DNA of 64,000 nucleotides. Source: Corallochytrium limacisporum. Taxonomy: Eukaryota; Opisthokonta. Of the stretch, positions 49,245 through 59,985 are shown in pieces; within the stretch, counting starts at the first letter, position 1, and every line of letters begins with the position of its first letter. The stretch is taken from positions 239,842 to 303,841 of the forward strand of contig PDIP01000010.1 of NCBI GenBank assembly GCA_002811645.1. Reading direction: 5' to 3'. The position numbers and the translations under genes were made by a program. A model generated the notes under the pieces. That model worked only from the letters and a program-made list of their open reading frames with translations. It was not told where the DNA came from and searched no databases.

Positions 49245-50450
49245 ATGGTGGCCGCAACAGCGACGGCGCCAGCGGTAGATCCGTCCAAGATGGACGCTGA
49301 GACAGAGGATCTCTACTCAGACTTCAAGAAGCTCCAGCGACAGCTTGAGTTTGTCGAAATCCAAGAAGAATATATTAAAGACGAACAGAAGAATCTACGT
49401 CGGGAATACCTGAGAGCTCAGGAGGAAGTCAAACGTATCCAATCCGTGCCCTTGGTAACAGGACAATTTCTGGAGGCGATCGAGCAGCATACTGGCATTG
49501 TGGGATCCACAACCGGCTCCAATTATTTTGTGCGTATCCTGAGCACTATTGATCGTGAACTGTTGAAACCCTCAGCATCCGTAGCGCTGCACAAGCACTC
49601 CAACGCACTAGTAGACGTTCTTCCACCGGAAGCTGATTCCAGCATCTCTTTGATGCAAGCCGGAGAGAAACCTGATGTCAGCTACGCAGACATTGGTGGC
49701 ATGGATATGCAGAAACAAGAAATGCGGGAGGCTGTAGAGCTACCTCTACAGCAGGGTGAGCTGTATAGTCAGATTGGTATTGATCCACCTCGTGGGGTGC
49801 TCATGTACGGTCCTCCGGGTACCGGTAAAACCATGTTGGCAAAGGCTGTGGCTCACCACACTACTGCTTCTTTCATCCGCGTTGTGGGTTCCGAGTTTGT
49901 GCAGAAGTACCTAGGTGAAGGCCCTCGCATGGTGCGTGATGTGTTCCGATTGGCCAAGGAGAATGCTCCCGCTATCATCTTCATCGATGAAATTGATGCC
50001 ATTGCTACCAAGCGTTTCGATGCCCAGACTGGTGCCGATCGTGAGGTCCAACGTATTCTCCTGGAGCTGCTGAACCAGATGGATGGGTTCGACCAAAACT
50101 CCACAGTGAAGGTCATCATGGCCACCAATCGTGCTGACACTCTTGACCCTGCTCTGCTGCGTCCTGGACGACTGGATCGCAAGATCGAGTTTCCCAATCC
50201 CGACCGCCGACAGAAGCGTCTGATTTTCAGCACCATCACACAGAAGATGAGCGTTAGCGATGAAGTGGACCTGGAGGATTACGTTAGCCGACCTGATAAG
50301 ATCAGTTGTGCCGACATTGCGGCCATTTGCCAGGAGGCTGGTATGCAAGCCGTGCGGAAGAACCGCTATGTCGTTCTTGCCAAAGATTTTGAAAAGGCCT
50401 ACAAGACAGTCGTGCGCAAGTCGGAAACCGACTTCGCCTTCTACAAGTAA
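49245..50450 (+). CDS. PSMC4: 26S proteasome regulatory ATPase RPT3 (subunit 6B)
   Basis: 401 residues. An N-terminal coiled coil (residues 14-70) and the OB region precede the AAA+ domain: Walker A GPPGTGKT, Walker B IIFIDEID, the second region of homology with [22 protein letters not shown], and a helical C-domain ([24 protein letters not shown]). The tail ends FYK, the C-terminal motif by which Rpt3 docks into the 20S alpha ring. [24 protein letters not shown] is specific for Rpt3. It unfolds and translocates substrates into the proteasome. Confidence 0.97.
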   Translation: MVAATATAPAVDPSKMDAETEDLYSDFKKLQRQLEFVEIQEEYIKDEQKNLRREYLRAQEEVKRIQSVPLVTGQFLEAIEQHTGIVGSTTGSNYFVRILSTIDRELLKPSASVALHKHSNALVDVLPPEADSSISLMQAGEKPDVSYADIGGMDMQKQEMREAVELPLQQGELYSQIGIDPPRGVLMYGPPGTGKTMLAKAVAHHTTASFIRVVGSEFVQKYLGEGPRMVRDVFRLAKENAPAIIFIDEIDAIATKRFDAQTGADREVQRILLELLNQMDGFDQNSTVKVIMATNRADTLDPALLRPGRLDRKIEFPNPDRRQKRLIFSTITQKMSVSDEVDLEDYVSRPDKISCADIAAICQEAGMQAVRKNRYVVLAKDFEKAYKTVVRKSETDFAFYK

Positions 50451-50579
50451 GTCATGAGAACGAGCATGTTTATTAAGGAAAGTACGGACAATAGCATTGA
50501 GCAATCGTTGCATCTAGATTTAAAATAGAAGCGCTAAAAGATATCATACACAGCTACTATGTTACATCTTTATTTATGT

Positions 50580-51293
50580 TCAGTAGGAGGCCTCAGCGTC
50601 ACCCTCATCCTCGTCGTCTCCGTAACCCTCTCCATTGTCGAAATATGACATTCCGTAATCTGTGGAGTCCTCAAGGTCTTCCTCGTCCGGCGACTCTTCC
50701 CCGTAGAGATCGTCTACACCATCCTGCGAGTTGCTGAGATCGTTGTCACCCCCTGCCGCCTTCCGGCGCTGTTCCTGCTCTTCCAAGCGCTGCAACTTCT
50801 CCGTGTTAAGTTTGCTGCGCTTAGAACTCGGTCTGCGGCCAGTCTGTCCCGCTGCCACACTGCGCTTCGCTAGTGTACCTCCCGAGAGAGTAACACCGTC
50901 CTTTAGTGCTGCCTGAATTGTTGGCGGTAAACGAGGGTTGTCCTCAGGGTCAAGCAATTCCCAAGGTACGCCTTGCTTTCTCAGCTTTTCATCAACCACT
51001 AGGAACGGAGCCTGGAATTCTTGCTTGTTTTCATCCTCCGTACCCTTGGGGGCAGCCTCAAGATCGTCATCAGCGTTACAAAATAATTCTGTAAGCTGAT
51101 CTTTGTACTGCCTCATTCTGTCATATTGGTTGACTTTCTCCTGGTCGTGGATCTCTGCCCGAGCCACTGTTGGTTTTGGGTACAAAGCAGGTGGTTTCAC
51201 CAATGGATCCCGACGGCCCACCCCTTCAGGCACGCTTAAATGAGCACCCACGGCACCCCGTCCACGACCACGACCACGACCACGTCCAGACAT
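50580..51293 (-). CDS. POLR3G: RNA polymerase III subunit RPC7 (Rpc31/POLR3G-like)
   Basis: 237 residues. The Gly/Arg-rich start (SGRGRGRGRGRG), then LVKPPALYPKP, a central helix-poor part, and a strongly acidic C-terminus ending in YFDNGEGYGDDEDEGDAEASY. GRGR start, KPPPL.P and acidic tail with SYF-G-DD...A.Y are the RPC7 hallmarks. It belongs to the RPC3-RPC6-RPC7 heterotrimer required for Pol III initiation on tRNA and 5S genes. It converges with RPT3 at 129 bp. The ATG at 51293 is certain. Confidence 0.88.
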   Translation of the reverse strand: MSGRGRGRGRGRGAVGAHLSVPEGVGRRDPLVKPPALYPKPTVARAEIHDQEKVNQYDRMRQYKDQLTELFCNADDDLEAAPKGTEDENKQEFQAPFLVVDEKLRKQGVPWELLDPEDNPRLPPTIQAALKDGVTLSGGTLAKRSVAAGQTGRRPSSKRSKLNTEKLQRLEEQEQRRKAAGGDNDLSNSQDGVDDLYGEESPDEEDLEDSTDYGMSYFDNGEGYGDDEDEGDAEASY

Positions 51294-52312
51294 GTTATTG
51301 CGTTTTCATAAACGCATCAAAAGCATTCTTTTATCACATTGACGCCGAAAAGTGGTCACATAGTCGTCAGATGTTGCTTGTTTGGACCACTTTCGCATTC
51401 AGCCCCCAATTGTTACTTTATTAAAGATTGTTTCGTACCATATACATAAAAACCTGAACCATACTCGCCTACGACTAAGCTAGACGTACAAACATTCCGT
51501 CCACACGCACGACTTTCACATTAGTTGAGAAATGACCGACTCTCTCATCGTTTGTGCGACAATACTGGAGCGCCCTCAAGTCGCCGCGTGCTGTGCGGAA
51601 AGCGCTTCAGTGCGGGTCTCTCCTCCCCTCCTCGGCCTCAACACCACCCCCCGTGTCCGCTCGCGTGAAAAATGGAAGGGGGCCTAATTTCCAACCCCTC
51701 TTCGGCGCGAAAGTTTTAGATTTGGTTTCTCTTGGATTGGCTCGTTTGTTGGTCGATTAGCGTGGAAGGCACAAGGGCGATCCTCTTCTGGGCCTCATCG
51801 GGTCCCAAGGGGTCCCCTTTTTTTGTGCGCGAAGAGGACTCGCAGTGGGGAGGCGGAGTTTGTGAGGGTGTGGAGAGTGTTTCCTTGGGGGCGCGAGTCC
51901 CGCCATTTTTCCTTGGCTGTGTGAAACTGGCGAGTCCGTGATCGCACCCGTTCAGTCCACCTTGTAGTACCGTGGTACGTATATTGACGACTCAACACAT
52001 CATTCCTGGCCATCCGAGTACGGGGTTTCTGGTTGTTTACAGTTGTAGTATTTGGTACTTAGTGGGATGGAGACTGTGCGAACCACAGAGACTTGGCTAC
52101 TTCGAAAAATACGACCTCTATTGGTACAGCGGTATAGTCCATCCTGGCATCAATTGAAAGCATCCAAGGTACGTCCGGCAATTTTGGGCTTGGCCACATT
52201 AAAAAGAACGACTTAATCCGCGACCTGGCCACACATTGAAAGAAGCACACCCGACTACACGAAGGGTGGGAACCAGATCGAAGAGTTGGAATTGATCAAG
52301 AAACAGACCACA
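51294..52312. other. Divergent intergenic region RPC7 / NEK
   Basis: 1.0 kb. It holds a palindrome GTACC-gt-GGTAC at 51967-51978 that includes a GTGGTAC word and is followed by TATATTGA-like AT-rich DNA. No gene is seen. Confidence 0.45.
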
Positions 52313-54679
52313 ATGAATGAGTTGGGCAATACAAGTCTAACAGAATTTGGGACAACACCCGGAAAGAAGTCACTGCTCCGTCGCAAGCTGCGCATGGACG
52401 ATGAGAACGACTTGGAGTATCCTGTTGCACGTTCATGGACTCTGAGCATGTCAACGCTCAGTGGTCACTACGAAGACCACATCCCCAACATGGGTGAGAG
52501 CTCCTGGAGCGTGGACATGGACTCCTTGCGGACGGGGACTGAAGTAGTCGTCAGCAAACAAATGCAGAGAGGTACGCAGCCGGTGGAAAAACAGCTTGAC
52601 CCTGGAGCGCAGGCAATTCCCTTCACTTCGTCTGTCCTCAGTATGGGTGACAAGGAGACCACCAGGACAGTAGCAAAGCAGGCGCAGGTGAATTCTTACC
52701 AGCTGCCTAATTTCATCCATCTCAAGAACAAGGAACTGTCAGAAAAGATCACAGACTGCACTCCCCTGCAGCTTAGGTTTCGAGAAAGTCAGACGAACAC
52801 GTCCAGGAGGTCAGGAATGGTGCCCCGTGCCAGCGACGAATCTGACCCCAAGGTGAGTTTGGAAGTGCACGATCAGCGCATAGATGATTCACGTAGGGAG
52901 AAGGAAGACCCACCGGCCTTTGGGAAGCATATTCCTGAAGCCGTTACTCCAGTGTTAAAAGCAATGAATGCACACGACGATGTGCAACTTAGTGGGGATC
53001 GTTTGGGCGCGAACACTACGTCCATCAAAAGCAGCGCCTCACCTAAAAGCATCGATATTACCCCTACAGCACCCCCTGCAAGACTTGAGGACTATGAAGA
53101 GCTTGATGTCATTGGCAAAGGAACGTTTGGAAAGGTTTGTCGTATCCGGTGCAAGCATGATAATCAGATCTACGTATGGAAAGTTGTCCAGTATGGCAAG
53201 ATGAGTAGCTGGGAAAAGAAACTGTTGGTTAGTGAAGTTAATCTTATGCGAGAATTGGAAGATGAACACATTGTGAAATACTACGATCGAATCATTGACA
53301 AGAAGTCACAGATCTTGTACATTGTAATGGAGTACTGTGCTGGTGGAGACCTGAGCCAGCTAATCAAGCGCCATCGGTACAGTGGACGGCGAATCAGTGA
53401 GACCAAGATTTGGAGCATTCTGTATCAGATGCTCCTTGCCCTCCGTCGCATTCACAGTGGTACTGCAGGTTGTCCTGTGCTCCATCGTGATCTGAAACCA
53501 GCGAACATTTTCCTGGATGCCACGCATACAAAAGTTAAGGTTGGAGACTTTGGATTGGCGCGCAAACTGGAGCGTCAAGATCACGCACGCACCTTTGTTG
53601 GCACGCCGTACTACATGTCCCCCGAACAGGTACGAGAACAGGTCTACAATGCAAAAGCGGACGTCTGGTCACTGGGTTGTTTGATATACGAGCTGGCAGC
53701 TCTCAAACCGCCCTTCGACTCGCCTACGGGCACTGGCCTTCGTCTGCGGATACTGGACGGCAAGTACCCTCAGTTAAAGGGCTACTCCCGTGGTCTGCAG
53801 GAAATTGTGGGCTGTATGCTTCATGTGAGCAATCTACATCGCTATACAGTTGATGATCTCCTCAAACATCCTCAACTGATCAAAAACATGCGGTCCCTGA
53901 TGACGCCAGCTGGGGAAGTGGCTGCCTTGACGGAGCCTAAATCCCCTATCAAGCTGCAACAGCAGCCTCGGACAGCTCTGAACACCACGAACACTGCGGA
54001 ATCCAGCCCAATTATGGAGAATGCCACTCCTTTGCGCAGCAATCAGGACCAATGCAAGCCATCTAATGCTATTCTGGCCGCTATTGAAGTTAAGGATGAC
54101 AACCAGAGGGCTCGACAGGCGGCATTGGATGAGCGAGAGCGTGCTCTAGACCACCGAGAACGCCTCCTGCAGGCTCGGGAAGCTAACTTGGCACGACGGG
54201 AGCGCGACCTTGCTCGCCGACAGGAAGCGTTACAACAGAAACAGTCCGAACACTATCGTCAGCGCGTAGCTCTGCATAAAGAGAATGTGAAACCATTTTC
54301 TCACAGCCCGAGCACGCCAACATCCACAGAACCGGCCTACATGTGTCCGTCTTCTTATGCTATGGCGCCGCAGCTCAAACATAAGCCAGCTGTCGCAGTG
54401 CCTCGCCATAGGCCCAGTGGCGGAAGTGGAACCGGGGCACCACGGCGGAGTCCACTGACGCCGTCACAAAAAGACAATGTGCACTCACCGTCGTGCATCA
54501 CTGGAGCATCGTCCAGGACTCCGCCATCACTGTACACAAACAACACCCCTGAAACTTACAGTCCCCGTCTAGGTTCCGCAGGCTACGGTTACAACAGGAG
54601 AACGACTGCATCACGCACGGCCAAGCCGTGTCTCCGTGAAGTTGGGGGTATCAAATCAACGGCTGCCATTGGTGCCTGA
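52313..54679 (+). CDS. NEK-family (NIMA/NEK2-like) protein kinase
   Basis: 788 residues from the ATG at 52313. An N-terminal extension of about 260 polar residues precedes the kinase (residues about 260-530). The kinase has GKGTFGKVCRI, VWKVVQYGKM (catalytic Lys), EYCAGGDLSQLI, LHRDLKPANIFLD, GDFGLARKL and FVGTPYYMSPEQV. VWK...YG.M and GTPYYMSPE are typical of NEK2/NIMA/Fin1. A coiled coil follows at about residues 610-670 (ERERALDHRERLLQAREANLARRERDLARR), then a Ser/Pro tail. NEK2-type kinases act in centrosome separation, spindle and ciliary functions. Kinases in this group usually begin with the catalytic domain, so the long N-terminal extension is atypical. Confidence 0.9.
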   Translation: MNELGNTSLTEFGTTPGKKSLLRRKLRMDDENDLEYPVARSWTLSMSTLSGHYEDHIPNMGESSWSVDMDSLRTGTEVVVSKQMQRGTQPVEKQLDPGAQAIPFTSSVLSMGDKETTRTVAKQAQVNSYQLPNFIHLKNKELSEKITDCTPLQLRFRESQTNTSRRSGMVPRASDESDPKVSLEVHDQRIDDSRREKEDPPAFGKHIPEAVTPVLKAMNAHDDVQLSGDRLGANTTSIKSSASPKSIDITPTAPPARLEDYEELDVIGKGTFGKVCRIRCKHDNQIYVWKVVQYGKMSSWEKKLLVSEVNLMRELEDEHIVKYYDRIIDKKSQILYIVMEYCAGGDLSQLIKRHRYSGRRISETKIWSILYQMLLALRRIHSGTAGCPVLHRDLKPANIFLDATHTKVKVGDFGLARKLERQDHARTFVGTPYYMSPEQVREQVYNAKADVWSLGCLIYELAALKPPFDSPTGTGLRLRILDGKYPQLKGYSRGLQEIVGCMLHVSNLHRYTVDDLLKHPQLIKNMRSLMTPAGEVAALTEPKSPIKLQQQPRTALNTTNTAESSPIMENATPLRSNQDQCKPSNAILAAIEVKDDNQRARQAALDERERALDHRERLLQAREANLARRERDLARRQEALQQKQSEHYRQRVALHKENVKPFSHSPSTPTSTEPAYMCPSSYAMAPQLKHKPAVAVPRHRPSGGSGTGAPRRSPLTPSQKDNVHSPSCITGASSRTPPSLYTNNTPETYSPRLGSAGYGYNRRTTASRTAKPCLREVGGIKSTAAIGA

Positions 54680-54842
54680 TAAGTAAGTCCTGGAATGTGA
54701 AATAAAGAAGAATTAACGGTATGGAAAATCCTTTTGAAGAAAGTTTTCTTCGTGTCTGTATTATTAATGATGATTATGATGTCGAATGTCATGGTATGGG
54801 CCACAGGGTATGATTTAGGATTGTGAAATGAAGAAGACTGCT

Positions 54843-55802
54843 TTAGTCTGCCTTCTTGGCCATCCTGGCCTTGGCTTTGGCCTCTGCCACGTCGTCAGGC
54901 ACAATGTCGTGGACGGAATTATTGAAAGAGGTTAAAAGAATGTGCCGCTTCTCCTGCACGCTTCCGCTCCAATGCTTGTCTGTACCATGCAGCTTGTCCA
55001 GTATGCCACTCGTACCGAAGTTCACATTGAACTTGAGGTGATGGTAGTCGTGAAATTCGTTGCTGGTAAGGAAGGGAAAATGATAGCCCGAGTGATGAAC
55101 GATGGTCACAAACACGGCCACATTTACCCACAGGACAGTAGTCATGTAGTGACTACCCATGATGATGGGTCCTCCGAGTACCGGTCCGAGATTGCTTACG
55201 ATGTGTTCAATTGGATGAGCATAGATGCAGACCATGCCAATCGGTGCAGTCCACTCATGATGGATCTTGTGTATGTGCTTATATAGGGGTCCGTAATGCG
55301 CCAGGCGATGTGTGTAGTAGAACCCGATCTCGTTGATGACAGCAAAGCCAAGGAAGTCTGTCAAAATATCCAACAAACCTGGCAGATCTTCACGGAAACG
55401 GACCCGATCCAGCATTCCTGTTACATAAATCATAGTGGCCACGAAAAGGGTTGTGACCCACTGGTTGAACAGCACCAGGCGCACGGCTTTCCAGAATTTG
55501 TCGCTATCCAGTGCCTGATAGACCCCTTGTTGCGTCTTGAACTTGGTAACAAAATCGGGTCGCTGGTATAACTCGGGAATGAGCAACAATCCTGAAACTA
55601 TCCAAAATAGAATGGTATTCGTAACCATCATAATGCCTGCAAACAGCTCAAAGTCCGTGTAGTCAGACACGAACGCATGATAAGATGCGTTCAGCGACGA
55701 ATACAGATCTTCCGACATGATCTGAATTTTTTGGGAAACCTTTATCAACTTCTGTGCCTCAGGACAATCACAAACGATCTGTATGGCGCGAAAGCCTGTC
55801 AT
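54843..55802 (-). CDS. FAXDC2-like fatty acid hydroxylase / sterol desaturase
   Basis: 319 residues, an integral ER membrane di-iron enzyme. Histidine boxes: HRLAH (165-169), HKIHH (178-182) and HDYHH (251-255), plus HHSGYH (236-241). Three or four hydrophobic segments precede them (residues 54-75, 112-128, 148-163). KKIHKIHHEWTAPIG-like text, YAHPIEHIVSN and HGTDK match FAXDC2 and the C-4 methylsterol oxidase (ERG25/MSMO1) group; FAXDC2 is the closer pattern. A likely C-terminal ER signal is the Lys-rich ARMAKKAD. Substrate cannot be assigned from sequence. Start ATG at 55802; a second ATG at 55718 is possible. Confidence 0.85.
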   Translation of the reverse strand: MTGFRAIQIVCDCPEAQKLIKVSQKIQIMSEDLYSSLNASYHAFVSDYTDFELFAGIMMVTNTILFWIVSGLLLIPELYQRPDFVTKFKTQQGVYQALDSDKFWKAVRLVLFNQWVTTLFVATMIYVTGMLDRVRFREDLPGLLDILTDFLGFAVINEIGFYYTHRLAHYGPLYKHIHKIHHEWTAPIGMVCIYAHPIEHIVSNLGPVLGGPIIMGSHYMTTVLWVNVAVFVTIVHHSGYHFPFLTSNEFHDYHHLKFNVNFGTSGILDKLHGTDKHWSGSVQEKRHILLTSFNNSVHDIVPDDVAEAKAKARMAKKAD

Positions 55803-56396
55803 GAACTACCTGACTGATCCTGAACCCCCCCCCTTCCCTCCTTACCAAGCCTACTAGCAGTGTACAAAAAAAGCCAAGGACAAGGGCCTCGTGTCCGTCT
55901 GTCCGCCCTCACTATAGTTCCGCTGGTGTGACTTTCGGTTGTCCGGGGTCGTTTGCTGATGGGTTTGGGGTGCAGATGAAGTACAGTTGCAATTGGCAAC
56001 AAAAAAAAGTGGTGCGGAAAAAATTGTCGTACTGCACCGTAGCCAGTGGATCCCGGCAAAAGACTTCTTCAGAATATACATAGGTGGTACATATTTTAAT
56101 TTGGTGTGTGAAGTACCGAAGGGAAATTGCATATAGCAGGAGAGGGCTTGAAACCGCCAAAAGGAAAGAAAAACACGGGGAATATTGCTTCATGACGCCA
56201 GACTTAAATATCCAATCAGGAGTCTATTTTCCACAGTCCGATCGGAGGCAGGGAAAGCGGGTCACGGATCACGGGTCGCGGGGGTGAGCGCGGGAAGGGA
56301 CGTAGCAGTGCGTACCACACCTTTATACAGAGCAAAGGAAGATCATCTCGAGGCCGCAGAATCGACGCAGTGGTCTGGTAAACGATGAAGATGCTT
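55803..56396. other. Intergenic region FAXDC2-like / NAT
   Basis: 594 bp upstream of the hydroxylase gene and downstream of NAT, both on the minus strand. It contains a GTGGTAC word at 56084-56090. No gene is seen. Confidence 0.4.
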
Positions 56397-57494
56397 TTAA
56401 ACATCCCACTTCATCCCCTTGGACTTATCCGTAAACCTTAAATCGGCTGGATCCTCCACAGTGTCGGTTGCATGGTTCCATGTCAAATTGATGTTGAAAT
56501 GCTCCTCAAGGGCTGTGAGCAGGGAAGCTTCGGGGATGGCAACACTTTTTCTTTTCATGGGACTGGGGTGGTCCGGCTCTATATCCCTTCCAAAGTCTTT
56601 TTCGGGAAATATCTGTCTCAGATCCCGGAAGTGCACCCTCTTGATTTCAGTCACACTATTCTGCATCAGGACCAGAGTAGAAGCGTCCTCGGTCACGCGG
56701 CAGGCCAGTCTGGTGTTGGTAAAAAAGCACGAACTGTGTGTGCTGGTGTAGAGATTAGCAAAATCTATGTCGATAGCAAAAAGAGGGGTCTCTGGGTGGA
56801 AGATGTATTGATCTTTCCAACACTCCTCGTACCCAACCTCCTCAAGCCCTGGCTCACCTAGATTGGCCCATTCATCTGCATCCCAGCTCTGCAGTCGGAT
56901 GCCACCGGGTGCCTCATAGACGTGGCCATCCTGTATAAATCGAAATGCCCGGACGTTTCCAATGCACATCGGCGGTCCGATCGGATTCGGGCCCGTCGGG
57001 TCGAATTCTGCGAAAGGCACAGGTCCGGCCGGTGAAAACGCTCCAAATGCAACGTCGACTAAAAATCGCGAGCCATCTTCCAAATCAACCAGAATGATGA
57101 TGTGGGTGTGGGGCTGTGTCCGTCCTTTCCTAACCACTCGAGCTTTGCTGCAAGCTACGGAGAAACCAATCTCCTGCAATACCCAGGCAAGTAACTGATT
57201 CAGTTCAAAACAATATCCTCCACGTTTGTGCTCGATAACTTTCTTGACAATAGTATCCCGTTCGACCGAAATTCCACGACTCAGGGCAATGTCTAGTTGC
57301 TCAAATGGTAATTTCTGAACTGCGGCGGCCACGATTTGTTCTAAGAGTTTCAGAGTGGGAGTCAAGTTCTGCACCTCTAGGCCAATGCGCTCTAAAAATT
57401 GGACCACAATTGCCCGGGAGTCCTCGGTAGACTTGCACATTCCTACACGAGTTCCCGTTTTATATGATACAGTTTTCAGTTCCCTATTTTGCAT
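56397..57494 (-). CDS. NAT: Arylamine N-acetyltransferase
   Basis: 365 residues. The cysteine-protease-like triad is complete: C95 in RGGYCFELN, H131 in PHTHIIIL and D147 in FLVDVAFG. The N-terminal LPFEQLDIALSRG is also conserved. The enzyme transfers acetyl (or malonyl) groups from CoA to arylamines, hydrazines and similar xenobiotics in the cytosol. It is longer than the usual 270-290 residues, with an extended C-terminal part (residues 280-365, containing KRVHFRDLRQIFPEKDFGRDIE). Fungal NATs have comparable extensions. Start at ATG 57494; an internal ATG at residue 19 is an alternative. Confidence 0.93.
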   Translation of the reverse strand: MQNRELKTVSYKTGTRVGMCKSTEDSRAIVVQFLERIGLEVQNLTPTLKLLEQIVAAAVQKLPFEQLDIALSRGISVERDTIVKKVIEHKRGGYCFELNQLLAWVLQEIGFSVACSKARVVRKGRTQPHTHIIILVDLEDGSRFLVDVAFGAFSPAGPVPFAEFDPTGPNPIGPPMCIGNVRAFRFIQDGHVYEAPGGIRLQSWDADEWANLGEPGLEEVGYEECWKDQYIFHPETPLFAIDIDFANLYTSTHSSCFFTNTRLACRVTEDASTLVLMQNSVTEIKRVHFRDLRQIFPEKDFGRDIEPDHPSPMKRKSVAIPEASLLTALEEHFNINLTWNHATDTVEDPADLRFTDKSKGMKWDV

Positions 57495-58885
57495 TGTCCA
57501 TTACTTCTTCGTTTGGTTGACTCGTCTTTCCTCCAAATACCTCCTTCTACTTTCGTCTAATTTGCTGACCTGAAATTGACTGCTTACCATAGATAGACCC
57601 ACGTGTCGCTTCCGCACTGGCAACAAAAGTCGACACCCCAGCTACCAACATACTGATCCATTGCAGTTTGCACTGGGTTGCCATTGGCTGCCGGCAGAAA
57701 ACTTAGTCTACAGATGGAGGGGAAGACCGACGCACCATGTTTCATTCCTCCTCTTAATCTTAGGGGTTGGCGAGGCGCCTTGCCGTTTTCGCTCATTTCT
57801 CAACCGCCATAAACATTGATAATCTCCGCCCTTTCGCACGTTTTCTACGTGTTCGGAGAACAGCTGGGCTTATCAATACTTGTCTCTGCAGAGTCCCGCC
57901 ATTCACACTGTCCAGCTCAGGGATGCGTGGCAAAACGTCCTCGAAATGCAGTGTAAAGCACAATTTGGGACATGGTTGCAAAACCAACTGCGCTCACTGG
58001 CGACAATTTCCGACGAACACTCTAGGAGCGCAGGTGGATGTGAAATGACTTCGCAGGGTAGACGGGGGTGGCGACTTTTGTCCGTTTGTCCTGTGTGGCA
58101 TGACAATCTAAAATTAGGGGTGCGTACGATACCATTTGCAGGTATGATCGCTATTCGCACCGCAGGAACCTCACGTACACCTGCTGCTCCGGTCTCTCAC
58201 TGGGCCTGCGGCGTTTCCCCTCACATTTGGGGCTATGTACACGTACGTCACCTGGACCGCACATCGATAGATTTGACAAAGGGAGTCAATTTTTCATATT
58301 TTACAACCCTCCGTATGATTCTGTAGGGGCCGAGATCCATTCGTCGCACCGTATGTTGAATATAAACTTGGATACGTAAGTCCTGCATGTTCAGGTGCAG
58401 ATGGAGTGGTTGCTCGATAAAAGTATACGCTATGCCGGCTGTCAAATTCGTTGAATTCCAGTAGATAATGTACCGAACAGTGCAGCATGACTGGAAGACA
58501 ATTTGGCGCGGAACGTTTTTGTTTTGCCGTTTCTTCATTTCTGCTGGTAGTTTCAATACCCCCGCCAGGGCTTTCGGCTTAGTCTAATCCATACTGTTTG
58601 GCTGCACCCGCCTTAATTATAAGATACCGGATGAAGCTTATGGATATTTTATTAGGATAGTTCCCGCTATTCAAAGATTCCGCATATTTAATCTGCATCC
58701 CAAGGTGACAGTGTTCCGGATGGGGCACTGGGTTCTCCACATCAATCGGTCTGTGTGAGCATCCCTTGAGTGGTGCAGGTATGGTCTGGGTCCAGCTACT
58801 TACTGTGGTTCGTTCTTGGCCCGTTATCGATCACACGATCTATCGGAACGCGTTCTTTAGCACTGTCTTTATTTGAAACAGAAGC
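57495..58885. other. Divergent intergenic region NAT / tandem-domain gene
   Basis: 1.4 kb. Small open frames (up to 148 codons, plus 57880-58326) have no recognisable pattern. A weak TATA-like AATTATAAGATACC lies near 58615. Nothing else is identified. Confidence 0.45.
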
Positions 58886-59221
58886 ATGCCGGACCAGGGG
58901 CCTCTGAACAAGCGGGAATATGTCGCAGCCATTTGCCTGCAGGGCATCCTCACCAATGGCAAGTACCATTCAAACAGGAACGATGCTGCCGACTATGCTG
59001 TCAAGTTTGCGGATGCTCTTGTGAAGGCCATAGACATGGTTGAGGTGACTGAAGACACAGGACATCCTCTTTCAAAGCGCGAATACGTCGCTGCTCTTTG
59101 TCTTCAGGGAATCCTTGCTAATGGAAAATATCACTCCAACCGTGTCGACGCAGCTGACTATGCTATCAAATTCGGTGATGCTTTAATTGAGCAACTGCAG
59201 AAGCATAAGGTGGAAGCATAA
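58886..59221 (+). CDS. Tandem-duplicated small protein of phage/bacterial type
   Basis: 111 residues made of two copies of one 44-residue unit (residues 6-49 and 61-104) joined by an 11-residue acidic linker. The units share 34 of 44 residues. Each follows the pattern LxKREYVAAxCLQGILxNGKYHSNRxDAADYAxKFxDALxxxx. In my knowledge of such families, KRExxAAxxLQGxLxN...AxxYADALIxxL is common in small uncharacterised proteins of phages, prophages and bacteria and rare in eukaryotes. Of the 34 shared residues, 21 are encoded by different synonymous codons, so the duplication is old and the protein has been held by selection. Function unknown; the unit is predicted to be a short helical bundle. Start ATG 58886, stop TAA 59219-59221. 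It converges with the SulP gene. Confidence 0.75.
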   Translation: MPDQGPLNKREYVAAICLQGILTNGKYHSNRNDAADYAVKFADALVKAIDMVEVTEDTGHPLSKREYVAALCLQGILANGKYHSNRVDAADYAIKFGDALIEQLQKHKVEA

Positions 59222-59985
59222 GGTGGCTTCAATGCTATCACTGGGACCTATCCTGAGCGGATCTGCAGGAATGACCATAGAATAAGTGTACCATTACGTA
59301 CTACAGACCAATGCCATTGAGGTTAGCTGTCCGAGCCAGCATTAGCCCGCCATCAAAGAAAGATGACGATTTGTTTCGCTGTGCAAAATAAATGCCTGAA
59401 ATGGAGTAGGATGGTTCCTTCGGAATCATGGAATAGACAGCGGGACCTGGCGGAACAGCTCCCTTCACTCCCATTCTCATACTATTTGATTATAATCAAC
59501 TCGTTCAAATGCTTAGTTTCTTTGGGGTCTTCTCCACCGTCATATACTGTCCGGATGCATTCCGAGGTCATCAAAACGCGATCCAGAAACCAGACTGTTC
59601 TCAGCGGGCCGCCTCCAACAGGATTGTTCCGAGCACTAACTCCATGCTTGGTACTATTTAAACCGTTCATGTGGGATTCGGAATGTGCTGGTGGCTGACT
59701 TCGCCGACTCGCGATGCTGTTTTCGGCTGCGAGTAGCAACATAATTAAGTTCACACTCTAGATTTATTCATGTTCCAAAACGCTCCCCACACTTGTACTA
59801 TTTGCTGAGTCGCAGAGGCCACTGTTCAGCCACAGGTAAGTTGCCATGAGAGAGCGTTTCACATTTATTGCCGATGGCTGCACGGAGGACAGAAATCGAC
59901 AGCGAGAAGCATACAACGGGATTCGGTGAAAAGCAAACGGGGCGACAAGAGTTTTACCAAGAATATTTTTGCCTACCGTGCCTGT
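59222..59985. other. Convergent intergenic region
   Basis: 764 bp between the tandem-domain gene and the transporter stop codon. No gene, RNA or repeat is recognised. Confidence 0.45.
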
